Shown: piece by piece, positions 25,400 to 33,518 of the stretch
Numbering within the stretch: the first letter of the stretch is position 1
Layout of the letters: each line of letters starts with the position of its first letter
DNA from: Polaromonas sp.
GTDB lineage: Bacteria > Pseudomonadota > Gammaproteobacteria > Burkholderiales > Burkholderiaceae_C
Reading direction: 5' to 3'
NCBI RefSeq assembly: GCF_012927455.1
Contig: NZ_JABBPE010000007.1
Span: 1 to 45,740, forward strand
Length of the DNA stretch: 45,740 bases
Translations under genes and position numbers: made by a program
Notes under the pieces: generated by a model
What the model was told of the DNA's origin: nothing
Databases searched by the model: none
The model's input: only the letters and a program-made list of their open reading frames with translations

Positions 25400-25644
25400 A
25401 TGATGGACGCCGGTGCCATTTCCATGGGATGTGGTTTGCTGATTGGCCCCGGTGCGATAGGTGCCTGCCTGGGCATAGGCGTGATGAGCGGGCGTTACCC
25501 GGAAGGCGCGGTGCGCCAGCCCGAAATGAGGGAACAGCTGCAGGTCAACATGCTTTTGCTGGCGGGCCGGATTGACGCCAACTTTCTGATTGGGGGTGGG
25601 CGTGGCGATGCTGCTGCTGTTTGCCAACCCCTTTAGCAGTTAGC
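25400..25644 (+). pseudogene. ATP synthase subunit c-like gene (atpE duplicate) with a one-base frameshift
   Basis: The frame starts MMDAGAISMGCGLLIGPGAIG and continues through GVMSGRYPEGAVRQPEM and MLLLAGRIDANFLIG, matching the betaproteobacterial AtpE pattern (GCGLIIGLGAIGACIGIG, RQPE, LLAGLIDAAFLIG), including the proton-carrying Asp. At the GGGGG run 25592-25596 one extra G shifts the frame; removing it restores GVGVAMLLLFANPFSS and a stop at 25642-25644. As it stands the protein ends at 25636 with a wrong tail. No other atp genes are near. The Gly-to-Pro change in the IGPGAIG motif also suggests loss of function. Confidence 0.8.
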
Positions 25645-25969
25645 GTTTTGGCTCTGGAAAGTTATGAACCTGCGGGCTGGCGCGACGGACTTCGCGCAGC
25701 ATGAAAAGGTACAGGCTTTCAACCTTTTCGCGCGCCCACGGCGTCTTGCGCAAGAATTTCAGGCTCGATGCTACGCTGGGTTCGCTGACGAAGCAGCGAA
25801 TCGCGATGCGCTGGCCCAACTCTTCCCAGCCGTAGTGCGCCGCCAGCGCGGTGACGATGGCTTCTAGCGTCACGCCGTGCAGCGCATTGCCGGGTTGAAC
25901 CGGCTGGACGGGTTGATCCGACTTCGGCGCAGCCGGGGCAGCAGCAGGTGGGCCAGCAGACTCAGCCAT
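25640..25969 (-). CDS. VF530 family (DUF2132) DNA-binding-like protein
   Basis: A 109-residue protein with a Pro/Ala-rich N-terminal extension (to about 28) and the VF530 domain: LHGVTLEAIVTALAAHYGWE, IRCFVSEPSVASSLKFLRKT, PWAREKVESLYLFML. The domain was structurally described from Vibrio and is thought to bind DNA; the biological role is unknown. Its stop overlaps the last bases of the atpE-like remnant on the other strand. It is followed upstream by a small basic protein gene on the same strand, 7 bp apart, so both may form an operon. Confidence 0.9.
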   Translation of the reverse strand: MAESAGPPAAAPAAPKSDQPVQPVQPGNALHGVTLEAIVTALAAHYGWEELGQRIAIRCFVSEPSVASSLKFLRKTPWAREKVESLYLFMLREVRRASPQVHNFPEPKR

Positions 25970-25976
25970 GGCCGTC

Positions 25977-26120
25977 TTACTTATTCTTCAGCTTGCCCCG
26001 CAGCGGCACCTGGGTCACCACGGTTGGCCGCACTGCATCGGGCGACACCAGCTTGGGCGGTGACGTGTCTTTCTTGGGTTTTTTGACCATCTTGTTGCTG
26101 TTTTGTTGACTTTTTGCCAT
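25977..26120 (-). CDS. Small basic protein of unknown function
   Basis: 47 residues: many Lys, Gln, Asn and Pro (MAKSQQNSNKMVKKPKKD, then PLRGKLKNK). GGAGAATGTC precedes the ATG at 26120, a good ribosome site. It lies 7 bp upstream of the VF530 gene on the same strand. No family recognised. Confidence 0.65.
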   Translation of the reverse strand: MAKSQQNSNKMVKKPKKDTSPPKLVSPDAVRPTVVTQVPLRGKLKNK

Positions 26121-26297
26121 GACATTCTCCGATTGAGTGATGAATAGATTATCAATCCAACTTGATGCGCGGACGGTACGTGCAGTCAATCAATTCAGAC
26201 AGCGTGATGGAGCCGTGCTTGCTGGTGTTCTTTAACATTGACGGCCAGTTTTGCCCGCGCCCACACGTCCGGGCGAAGGTGGCGACAATCGCTGCTG

Positions 26298-27572
26298 ATG
26301 TCCTCCCTGTCCACCCACAGCCTTTCAGATCTTTTCCGCCAGCGTGCCTTTTTGCGCATGTGGTTTGCCCGGCTGTTTGGCATCACGGCCAACCAGATGC
26401 TGATGGTGGCGGTGGGCTGGCAAATGTACGAGCTGACCGGCAGCGCCTGGGACTTGGGGCTGGTCGGGCTCTACCAGTTTGTGCCGGCGCTGCTGCTCAC
26501 GCTTGTGGCCGGCCATGTAGCAGACCGGTTGCATCGCGGCCGCATCATTGCCGTTTGCCTGCTCATGCAGGGCAGCGTGGCGCTGATCCTGGTGGCCGCG
26601 ACGCTGGGCTGGGGCGCGTCCGCCGCTTGGACTTCGCGAGCGCTGCTGCTGGGCGTCTCGGTGCTGCTAGGCGCGACCCGGGCCTTTCAGATGCCGGCGC
26701 AGCAGGCGCTCGCGCCCACACTGGTGCCGCCAGCCATGTTGCCGCGCGCCATGGCCTTCAACTCGACCGGTTTGCAGGCCGCCATCGTGGGCGGGCCGGC
26801 ATTGGGCGGGGTGATTTTTGTGGCCGGTGCCTCGGCGGTGTATGCCACCTGCGTGTTTCTTTTCGCGATTGGCTGCGCGCTGATTTCGACCGTGCGCTAC
26901 CAACACGTCCCGCCGCCACGCGAGGCGGTGTCGCTGCGCTCGCTGCTTGCCGGTGTTGAGTTTGTCTGGCAACGCAAGGCCCTGCTGGGCGCGGTGTCGC
27001 TGGATCTGTTTGCCGTGCTGCTCGGGGGTGCCACGGCGTTGCTGCCGATGTTTGCCAAAGACATCCTGCACGTCGGGCCCTGGGGGTTGGGCTTGCTGCG
27101 CGCGGCGCCGGCAGCGGGCGCCTTGCTCGCATCGGTGGTGTTGACACGCTGGCCGCTTGACCGGCGGGTCGGTCACACCATGCTCGCGGCGGTGGCGTTT
27201 TATGGGCTGTGCATGGTGGTGTTTGGCCTGTCGACCAGCTTTGCGCTGTCGTTGGGCGTGCTGGCTTTGTCGGGATGCGCCGACATGATCAGCGTGGTGG
27301 TGCGCCAGACCCTGGTGCAGATAGAAACACCGAACGCCATGCGCGGCCGTGTCAGCGCGGTCAATTCGGTATTCATTGGTGCTTCGAATCAGCTAGGCGA
27401 GTTTGAATCGGGCGCGACTGCGGCCCTGATGGGGCCGGTCGGCTCGGTAGTGGCGGGCGGCGTGGGAACGCTGCTGGTGGCCGTGCTGTGGTTGAGGGGC
27501 TTTCCCGCGCTGGCCAGGCGCGACCGCATGGTGAGTGAAGCCCCGCTTCAGGGCTCCGCTCAACGCGACTGA
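26298..27572 (+). CDS. Major facilitator superfamily exporter (MFS_3/EntS type)
   Basis: A 424-residue inner-membrane protein with about 12 hydrophobic segments. RQRAFLRMWFARLFGITANQM at the N-terminus, GHVADRLHRGRII after the second segment (the MFS A-like motif) and NAMRGRVSAVNSVF in the second half fit the EntS/MFS_3 group of drug or siderophore exporters. The cargo is not known, and no siderophore genes are close. The start is taken as ATG 26298. Its end overlaps the end of the convergent triheme cytochrome gene by 13 bp. Confidence 0.9.
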   Translation: MSSLSTHSLSDLFRQRAFLRMWFARLFGITANQMLMVAVGWQMYELTGSAWDLGLVGLYQFVPALLLTLVAGHVADRLHRGRIIAVCLLMQGSVALILVAATLGWGASAAWTSRALLLGVSVLLGATRAFQMPAQQALAPTLVPPAMLPRAMAFNSTGLQAAIVGGPALGGVIFVAGASAVYATCVFLFAIGCALISTVRYQHVPPPREAVSLRSLLAGVEFVWQRKALLGAVSLDLFAVLLGGATALLPMFAKDILHVGPWGLGLLRAAPAAGALLASVVLTRWPLDRRVGHTMLAAVAFYGLCMVVFGLSTSFALSLGVLALSGCADMISVVVRQTLVQIETPNAMRGRVSAVNSVFIGASNQLGEFESGATAALMGPVGSVVAGGVGTLLVAVLWLRGFPALARRDRMVSEAPLQGSAQRD

Positions 27573-28885
27573 TTGGCGCGTATGCGGTTCACGTCCAGCG
27601 GCAGCACGGCACTGGCCTGATTGCCCCAGGCGCTGCGAATGTGCGTCAGCAGCGCCGCCACTTCGGTGTTGTCGAGCACCAGCACAAAAGGCGGCATGCC
27701 AAAGGGTCGGGGATTGGCCTCGGTCGCCGGCGCAAAGCCGCCATTAAGCACCATCTGCACCAGATTGACCGTGCTTTGCATCGTCACCGCGCGGTTGCCT
27801 GCAAGCGCCGGATAGGCCTTGAATACGCCCTGGCCCTGACCCTGACCCTTGTCGCCATGGCACTGCTCGCAATGCTGCTCGTACAGCTTGGCGCCGCGCC
27901 CGGCGGCGGTGGCTGCGGCCGATGACGGCTCCGTGTAGGCTGGCGCTGCAGGCTCAGTCTTGACTTTGGGCAGTTCTTTCAGAAACTGCGCCATCGCGCT
28001 CAGGTCTTCATGGCTCAGGTACTGGGTGCTGCGCAGCACCACCTCGGCCATCGGGCCGTTGGCCGAAGCGCGCGGCGAGATGCCGGTTTTGAGCAGGCTC
28101 ACGATCTGCTCCCGGTCCCAGTCGCCCACCCCGGCCTGGTGCGCCGAGGCGAGCGGGGGCGCATACCAGTTCTGCATCGGGATCAGGCCGCCGGCCAGAC
28201 CCGGTCCTTGCTCGGTGGCGCCCAGCACGTTGCGCGCGCTGTGGCAGGCGCCGCAGTGGCCCAGGCCCTGCACCAGGTAGGCACCACGGTTCCACTCGGC
28301 ACTGCGGCTGGCATCAGGCCGGTACACGCCCGGCTTGAAATACAGCGCCCGCCACACTGCCAGGGCGGCCTGCGACTGGTAGGGGAAGCGCAGCGTGTGG
28401 AGCAAGTTGGGCTGCGCCACGGCGGGCTGGCTGGCGAGGTAGGCAAACAGCGCGTCTGAGTCCTCGCGCGTGACCTGCGTGTAGCTGGTGTAGGGGAAGG
28501 CCGGGTAGAGCAGGCGCCCGCTCTTGGAACGCCCGTTGTGCAGGGCACGCCAAAAGTGCAGCGGCGACCAGCTGCCAATGCCGCTGGCCTGGTCGGGCGT
28601 AATGTTGGAGGTGTAGACGATGCCGAATGGGGTGGCGATGCCGCGTCCGCCAGCGTAGCGCGCGCCGCCGCGCGCGGTGTGGCAACCCATGCAGTTGCCG
28701 GCACGCGCCAGGTAAGCACCGCGCGCCAGCAGGTCCGGGTTGGCCGGCGTGGCCACCGGCCGTGTCTCCCCCGCGTCTTTCACGTCTACGGCTGTTTCAT
28801 CGCGCACATTCAGGGTCCAGACCAGTGCCGACGCGCCGATGAGCAGCACGATCAGCAGCAGCGTGAGCTTGACCATTCCTTTCAT
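27560..28885 (-). CDS. Membrane-anchored triheme cytochrome c
   Basis: A 441-residue protein with one N-terminal membrane helix (about 5-25) and three heme c sites: CMGCH (65-69), CGACH (211-215) and CEQCH (339-343). Such triheme subunits carry electrons from periplasmic sugar, alcohol or aldehyde dehydrogenases (as in gluconate 2-dehydrogenase) to quinone or oxidases. None of the partner catalytic subunits is encoded next to it. Its start overlaps the stop of the upstream diheme gene by 4 bases (ATGA), so the two are translationally coupled. C-terminal sequence ends in a Asn/Arg-rich tail. Confidence 0.92.
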   Translation of the reverse strand: MKGMVKLTLLLIVLLIGASALVWTLNVRDETAVDVKDAGETRPVATPANPDLLARGAYLARAGNCMGCHTARGGARYAGGRGIATPFGIVYTSNITPDQASGIGSWSPLHFWRALHNGRSKSGRLLYPAFPYTSYTQVTREDSDALFAYLASQPAVAQPNLLHTLRFPYQSQAALAVWRALYFKPGVYRPDASRSAEWNRGAYLVQGLGHCGACHSARNVLGATEQGPGLAGGLIPMQNWYAPPLASAHQAGVGDWDREQIVSLLKTGISPRASANGPMAEVVLRSTQYLSHEDLSAMAQFLKELPKVKTEPAAPAYTEPSSAAATAAGRGAKLYEQHCEQCHGDKGQGQGQGVFKAYPALAGNRAVTMQSTVNLVQMVLNGGFAPATEANPRPFGMPPFVLVLDNTEVAALLTHIRSAWGNQASAVLPLDVNRIRANQSR

Positions 28886-29700
28886 GGGCGGGCCTTCAAG
28901 GCGGTGTTGGATGCACTGGGCGGACTAGGTGGACCGGGGTTGGGCGCGCTGCCGCAGTCGATGGCGCGCGCGCCGGGCGCCAGCGCGGGCAAGGCCAGCG
29001 CTGGTTTGGTATTGGCTGGCAAGGGCTGGGCCGCAACCCAGCTGGCCACCGCGTGGATGTCGTCCAGGCTCAGGCGCGCCACCACATCCTTCATGCAGTC
29101 TGGCGCATGAGCCCGGCGCTGGCCGGCTTTCCAGGCGCCGAGTTGCGCATTCAGGTAGTCACGCGGCAGTCCCAGCAGGCCCGGAATATTGGGCGCCACA
29201 CCGGTCATGTCCCGGCCGTGGCATTGCACGCAGGCCGGCAGCTGGCGAGCCGCGTCGCCCTGCTGCACCAGGCGCTCGCCGTGCTGCAACAGCTCGGGCG
29301 ACGCCGTGCTGACAAGCGGCGCAGGGTAGGGCACGTCCAGCCGCGAAAAGTACTGCGCCATTTCCAGCAGATAGGCGTCGCCAATTGGCCCATCGAGCGG
29401 TTCCAGCAACTGCGCCATCAGTCCGTAATGACGCCGCCCTTCGCGAAAATTGAGCAGCTGGTTGTAGAGGTAACCCGCTGGTTTCCCGGCCAGGCGCGGG
29501 TAATAGCCATCGGGCCCGGCCCGGCCCTGTTTGCCATGGCAGGCGGTGCAGGCCAGCGTGCGCTGGGCGATGGTGTCGGTAAATGTTGCAGCCTCGGCGA
29601 CCGCGCGGGTCGGGCTGGCCAGCAGGGCCGCCACGCCGCAGGCCAGCAGGGCCAGTGCCGCCAACTTGCGCTGCAAACCATCAAACCGGGTTGTTGTCAT
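28882..29700 (-). CDS. Diheme cytochrome c, c4/c553 type
   Basis: A 272-residue exported protein with a signal (LAALALLACGVAALLASP) and two heme sites, CTACH (51-55) and CVQCH (157-161), with the c4-like repeats GKQGRAGPDGYYPRLAGKPA and GVAPNIPGLLGLPRDYLNAQ. It probably shuttles electrons between the triheme partner and the respiratory chain. The ATG at 29700 (MTTTRFDGLQRKLA) is preferred; upstream in-frame codons lack conservation. The tail after about 240 is Pro/Ala-rich. Translationally coupled to the triheme gene. Confidence 0.9.
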   Translation of the reverse strand: MTTTRFDGLQRKLAALALLACGVAALLASPTRAVAEAATFTDTIAQRTLACTACHGKQGRAGPDGYYPRLAGKPAGYLYNQLLNFREGRRHYGLMAQLLEPLDGPIGDAYLLEMAQYFSRLDVPYPAPLVSTASPELLQHGERLVQQGDAARQLPACVQCHGRDMTGVAPNIPGLLGLPRDYLNAQLGAWKAGQRRAHAPDCMKDVVARLSLDDIHAVASWVAAQPLPANTKPALALPALAPGARAIDCGSAPNPGPPSPPSASNTALKARP

Positions 29701-29848
29701 GAGGCAAAAAAAGGGTTGTGTAGGTTTGTGGTGGCGTGAGCGCCGAGGATTAAGAGGTATTTTCATCGCAGATTGGCGGTCGTGTGAAGGCTTGGCGGAA
29801 TGACCAGTCGCGCGAAACCGGCCAGCCAAGCCATGCGGGGAGAAAAAT

Positions 29849-29897
29849 GCTATCAAATGTATAGCTGCTAACGCCCGTACCTATTGGGCTGGCGGCC
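29849..29897 (+). repeat. Dispersed hairpin repeat, family 1, copy F
   Basis: A well-preserved unit: GCTATCAAATGTATAGC, then TAACGCCCGTACCTATTGGGCT. Plus orientation, in the 513-bp gap between the diheme gene and the TsdA-type genes. Confidence 0.9.
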
Positions 29898-29990
29898 GAT
29901 TTTATGCATCAACTGCAGATAAGAAGGCTGGGCGGATGGTTCGTCACGCGTCCCACACTACTTCGGCAGCGCTAAAAAGTTAACGAAAAA

Positions 29991-30038
29991 GGCCTGTTGC
30001 CCAATGAAGAAGGGCGCGGCATGCTGTTTAAAAATAGC
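29991..30038 (-). repeat. Dispersed hairpin repeat, family 1, copy G
   Basis: GGCCTGTTGCCCAAT, GGGCG, then GCTGTTTAAAAATAGC. Minus orientation, about 95 bp from copy F and opposed to it, so the two could also pair over a distance. Confidence 0.85.
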
Positions 30039-30154
30039 GTACCAATTCCCTTTGGGACACAGCGCAAGGCGCTGACAAAGCCACTCGGCGCCGTCGTGCG
30101 GCAAGTCACGGGTAACCCAGGGATGCGACCGGAGTTGTGCCCGCCAGGCCCAAA

Positions 30155-30202
30155 GCGCTGACGCCGGACGCCGGACTACCGCGCGGCGTTTTGCGTCAGC
30201 GC
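30155..30202 (-). terminator. Long-stem hairpin downstream of the first TsdA-type gene
   Basis: GCGCTGACGC (30155-30164) and GCGTCAGCGC (30193-30202) form a perfect 10-bp stem; the loop contains further GC-rich self-complementary steps. It begins 12 bp after the stop of the TsdA-type gene on the minus strand. No T-run follows, so it may protect the message end or help Rho rather than be a classical terminator. Confidence 0.55.
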
Positions 30203-30213
30203 CATTCGTTGCG

Positions 30214-31242
30214 CTATTTCAACGGATAAACCCCTTTGGCGCGCGCCTCTTGAATCGGCGGCCACGGGCCGAACTTGTGCTGCTCAGCCGAGAAGCCCGG
30301 TGTGTAGGGTGCAAACGCGGCATCCACCGGTTTGTTCTTGCGCGCCGGGAAATCCTTTTCAAGATTCCGCTTGACCGGCCGTGGCTGGCTGTTGACGAAA
30401 GCGGCCACATCAAACGCCTGCTCATCGGTCAACACCGCGTTGAGGTGGGTGATGCCGCTGGGCATGTTGCCTTTAATGAAGCCTGCCGCCAGTGTCAACC
30501 GCGCAATACCGGCGCCATTGTTGTAGCTGTCGGGGCCCCACAACGGCGGAAACTGGTAGCCGTTGGCATCGCCCGCCTTGCCGCGCCGCACACCCAGGCC
30601 TTTTTCACCATGGCAAGACGCGCAGGTACTCGCGTAAACCTGTTTTCCGGCCACAGGGTCGGCAGCGCGCGCCAACGTTTTGAGCTTGAGCGTGCCGCCG
30701 CCTTCAAGTTTGGTGCCCACTGGAATGCCGGTCGACAAAAAGTGCAGATAGGCCATCATGGCTTTCATTTCTTCGCTGTCCAGAGGAAGTTTTTTCCCGT
30801 TCATGCTGCGTTCCATGCAGCCGTTGATGCGCTCCTCGGTGGTCGAGACCGCGTCTTCGCGCCCGCGGTACTGCGGAAAACTCACAAAAGTACCCACCCA
30901 AGGGTTGCCGAACTTGCGCCCGCCGGATTCCAAATGACACGAAGTGCAGCCCAGGTTATTGCCGGCGTAGCGCTTTTTCACATCCTTGACTTCAGGTCCG
31001 ATGTGCTTGTAGGTTTCCTCCATCAGCAGCTTGCCCTGGCGCACTATCTGGCCGTACTTGTCGTCGGGCAGTTTTGTGATGTCGGGCGCTTTCCAGTCTT
31101 TTCCACTGAGGGTGGCGGTGGCCGCGGCCGAGGCAGCCGCCGCAGGCGGGGCAGCGCCAGCGGGCGGACTTTGTGCGACAGCGACCGAGCTCATGCCGGC
31201 ACTGATGGCTACGCCTGTGATGAGTCTGTTAAAGCGCTTCAT
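30214..31242 (-). CDS. tsdA: TsdA-type diheme cytochrome c, likely thiosulfate dehydrogenase/tetrathionate reductase
   Basis: A 342-residue periplasmic protein with a signal (AVAQ near 24). Two heme sites, CTSCH (99-103) and CASCH (207-211), and between them GCMERSMNGK with Cys142, in the position of the heme-ligating Cys of TsdA (SoxA-like His/Cys ligation). The Met in IKGNMPSG can ligate heme 2. The C-terminal FSAEQHKFGPWPPI motif is shared with the paralogue upstream. TsdA joins two thiosulfates to tetrathionate, or the reverse. Substrate assignment is inferred from the motif; the exact donor or acceptor cytochrome is unknown. Seventy-eight bases from the upstream paralogue. Confidence 0.83.
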   Translation of the reverse strand: MKRFNRLITGVAISAGMSSVAVAQSPPAGAAPPAAAASAAATATLSGKDWKAPDITKLPDDKYGQIVRQGKLLMEETYKHIGPEVKDVKKRYAGNNLGCTSCHLESGGRKFGNPWVGTFVSFPQYRGREDAVSTTEERINGCMERSMNGKKLPLDSEEMKAMMAYLHFLSTGIPVGTKLEGGGTLKLKTLARAADPVAGKQVYASTCASCHGEKGLGVRRGKAGDANGYQFPPLWGPDSYNNGAGIARLTLAAGFIKGNMPSGITHLNAVLTDEQAFDVAAFVNSQPRPVKRNLEKDFPARKNKPVDAAFAPYTPGFSAEQHKFGPWPPIQEARAKGVYPLK

Positions 31243-31320
31243 TTCAATCTCCCAAAATAGTCAATCGGCGTGCAGGGGTTGCCAACGGGTTTGCGAAAAC
31301 TCAGGTGTTTTAGCAAACGC

Positions 31321-32430
31321 TCACGGGAAACCCCGCGCATTCCGTGCGCTTTTAAGCGCGGCCTCAATCGGCTGAAACGGGCCGAAGGTATGCTGCTCCC
31401 GGGTAAACATGGGTGGTTTGCTCGGGTCGTCCGTCGCCGCACCATTGTTGCTGCGCGGCATGGTGAAATCGTAGGAAGCGCTGGCGGGCTTGCGCAGCCA
31501 GTTCGGCATGCCATCGGGTCCGACGCCGGTCCAATCCTGGATGTAGCGCTCGCCGAACGGGTGATTATTCGACAGCAGGTAGGCCGCCACGTCCCAGGCG
31601 TCCTGTTGCGGCATGCGGGTGGATGGGTCCAAAATGTTGACCTTGTCGCGCGGCATGGTGCCCCACACCATCGTCGCTGCGGTAGCCAGCCGGCCCATGC
31701 CTGACATCAGGCCAAAGCTGTCATTGCCCCAGACTGCGGGAGTGAGATAGCGCTTTTGATCGTCGAGCCAGATGCCTTGGCCGCTGTTTTGATGGCAGAT
31801 CGCGCAGCGCTCTCTATAAATATCCTTGCCGCGCTCCGGGTTGGCGGCCCGCGTCAGCAGGGCGACTGCCGGAAACTCCTGGCCCTTCACCTGCTTGAAG
31901 GTAAACCCAGGCTGGAGCCCGGTGGCCAGAAAGTCGAAATACGCCACGATGTCTTTCATGGGCTGGCTGTCGCGGGGAAGCGCTTCACCGGCGAGCGAAC
32001 GCTCCATGCAGGTGTTCACCCGGTTGGGGACGTCGAGCAATATATTGGAGCGCGCATTGAAAATTCCCGGCGGCGCGTATTTTTGTGCGACTACCACGAA
32101 CGGCGATGCATTGGGTTGGGTGCCGTCTGCCATGTGGCAATTGGTGCACGCGAGCTTGTTGCCCACAAAGGGCCGTCCGTTGGCGGCGCGTATGCCGCTT
32201 TCGACCCCCAGATACTTGTACGTCGAATGGATAAGTTCTTTGCCACTCGCTGCAGAGGAGGACATTGTTGCCGGATCGGGCAGCCGGTAAGCCGGCGCAT
32301 AAAAGGTATTGAAATCGCGCGGGTTACTGGCGCTTGCGGGGAGGACATCATTTTGGCTAGCCGAAAATGCCAGACCGACAGTGCCGGCCAAGAGCGCCGC
32401 TGAAATGAGATACAGAGGAAGTTTTGTCAC
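31321..32430 (-). CDS. Second TsdA-type diheme cytochrome c
   Basis: A 369-residue exported paralogue with an N-terminal signal or anchor (LYLISAALLAGTVGLAFSAS), hemes CTNCH (95-99) and CAICH (209-213) and the Cys141 motif TCMERSLAGEALP. It differs from its neighbour in heme 2 surroundings (VWGTMPRDK) and a longer segment (IQDWTGVGPDGMPNWL) before the shared FTREQHTFGPFQPI end. It could form a heterodimer with the neighbour or act on another sulfur compound. The catalytic Cys and Met ligands are kept, so it is not an obvious degenerate copy. First of the two tandem genes. Confidence 0.8.
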   Translation of the reverse strand: MTKLPLYLISAALLAGTVGLAFSASQNDVLPASASNPRDFNTFYAPAYRLPDPATMSSSAASGKELIHSTYKYLGVESGIRAANGRPFVGNKLACTNCHMADGTQPNASPFVVVAQKYAPPGIFNARSNILLDVPNRVNTCMERSLAGEALPRDSQPMKDIVAYFDFLATGLQPGFTFKQVKGQEFPAVALLTRAANPERGKDIYRERCAICHQNSGQGIWLDDQKRYLTPAVWGNDSFGLMSGMGRLATAATMVWGTMPRDKVNILDPSTRMPQQDAWDVAAYLLSNNHPFGERYIQDWTGVGPDGMPNWLRKPASASYDFTMPRSNNGAATDDPSKPPMFTREQHTFGPFQPIEAALKSARNARGFP

Positions 32431-32741
32431 AATTTATGCCTTGTAAAGTTCTTCATCAGGAAGTTTGACTGGAGTGGTTCGGACTTTTTTCTGGAAAAAT
32501 ATCGGCCCTGCGCCGGCCCTTCGGTCTTCTGTAATAGCCGAATATATGTGGCACTCTAGGTTCTTGTCCGTCTCGTCCACCGTGCGGTGGCGCACCGTGC
32601 CGGGCTTTAGTTACCAAACTTACCTGGGCGGCCGATGGCATACCGGTCTTGTCTTCTGATTTAATAAAAAAGGGCCTTTAGTCCCTGCTAAACGGGCGCT
32701 AGCAGCTATCAAAAAAATAGCAAGCCAAGGTCGTCTGACGT
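32431..32741. other. Intergenic region upstream of the TsdA-type genes
   Basis: About 310 bases. Holds the promoter of the TsdA-type pair, the palindrome CCACCG-TG-CGGTGG (32577-32590), which may be an operator, and the family-1 repeat copy H near the end of the hydrolase gene. No gene is visible. Confidence 0.45.
32673..32721 (-). repeat. Dispersed hairpin repeat, family 1, copy H
   Basis: GGCCTTTAGTCCCTGCT, GGGCGCTAGCAGCTAT and AATAGC; minus orientation. It sits 21 bp beyond the stop of the alpha/beta hydrolase gene. Confidence 0.85.
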
Positions 32742-33518
32742 TTAGGAAGGCCGTTTATAACTCGTTGCCGACGTGCCTTGGGCCAGCCAGTCCGCCACGG
32801 TTTGGCAGGTCCAGTCCGGGTCGTCGTGGCACAGGTCATGGCCGGCCCAGCGGTGCCTGTCATGACGGGCGCCCCAGGCTGCGGCCAGCGTGGCCGAGCA
32901 GGCTGGGTCGACCAGTTGATCGGCCGCCGAAGACAGCAGCAGCACCGGACAGGCCGGCGCTGCCGCCGCCGCTTGAAAGCGCGCCGCGGCCAGCAACTGG
33001 CGCAAGGCATTGGCGCTGCTGACCGGCGCGCTGCGGCGAATCTGTTGCCAGACGGCCGTATCGGCTTGCAGGGCGTCTGAGTTGGCGCAGGTCAACTGGT
33101 GAATGCGGCGCTCCACCCCGGCTGGATTCTTCCATTGCGCGGCAATGCGCAGCAGTTGGGGCCAGCACGCTGGCCGCAGGCGCTGGGCCAGCGCGTTAAA
33201 GGGGCGCATGCTGGTGTTGACCAGCACCAGCCGTTCAATGTCGGCCGGATGCTGCTGGGCCCAGTCGACGGCCACCATGCCGCCCAGCGACATTGCCAGC
33301 AGCGAGTAGGGCGGCATCAGGCCGAGCGCTGCCAAACTGGCCCGCGCCGCAGTCATCATGGCCCGCACCGTCGTCGGCGAGGGTTGTTGCCAGCAGGCGC
33401 CATTGCCGGGCAGGTCAAGCAAGGTGACAGGTCCCAGCCCAGCCTTTAGCAACTGGTCGGGTAGCCCTCCCCAGTGCCGAGCTTCACGTGTGAGGCCTCT
33501 TAAAAGTACCCAGGTCAC
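32742..33518 (-). CDS. Alpha/beta hydrolase, BioH/esterase-like
   Basis: About 258 residues when started at GTG 33518, giving MTWVLLRGLTREARHWGGLP. The nucleophile elbow is AMSLGG (Ser77); the charge relay follows with ADQLVDPA (Asp) and WAGHDLCHDDPD (His). An oxyanion context LRGLTREARHW is seen at the N-terminus. The reaction is probably ester hydrolysis; substrate unknown. The GTG overlaps the stop of the upstream M14 peptidase gene by 4 bases (GTGA), so it is translationally coupled to it. The much longer upstream extension in the same frame lies in the peptidase gene and is a shadow. Confidence 0.87.
   Translation of the reverse strand: MTWVLLRGLTREARHWGGLPDQLLKAGLGPVTLLDLPGNGACWQQPSPTTVRAMMTAARASLAALGLMPPYSLLAMSLGGMVAVDWAQQHPADIERLVLVNTSMRPFNALAQRLRPACWPQLLRIAAQWKNPAGVERRIHQLTCANSDALQADTAVWQQIRRSAPVSSANALRQLLAAARFQAAAAAPACPVLLLSSAADQLVDPACSATLAAAWGARHDRHRWAGHDLCHDDPDWTCQTVADWLAQGTSATSYKRPS

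Noticed and set aside
30250..31260. 336-codon plus-strand frame opposite the first TsdA-type gene
   Set aside because: Shadow; no start site and no motif, while the minus strand encodes two heme sites in correct order.
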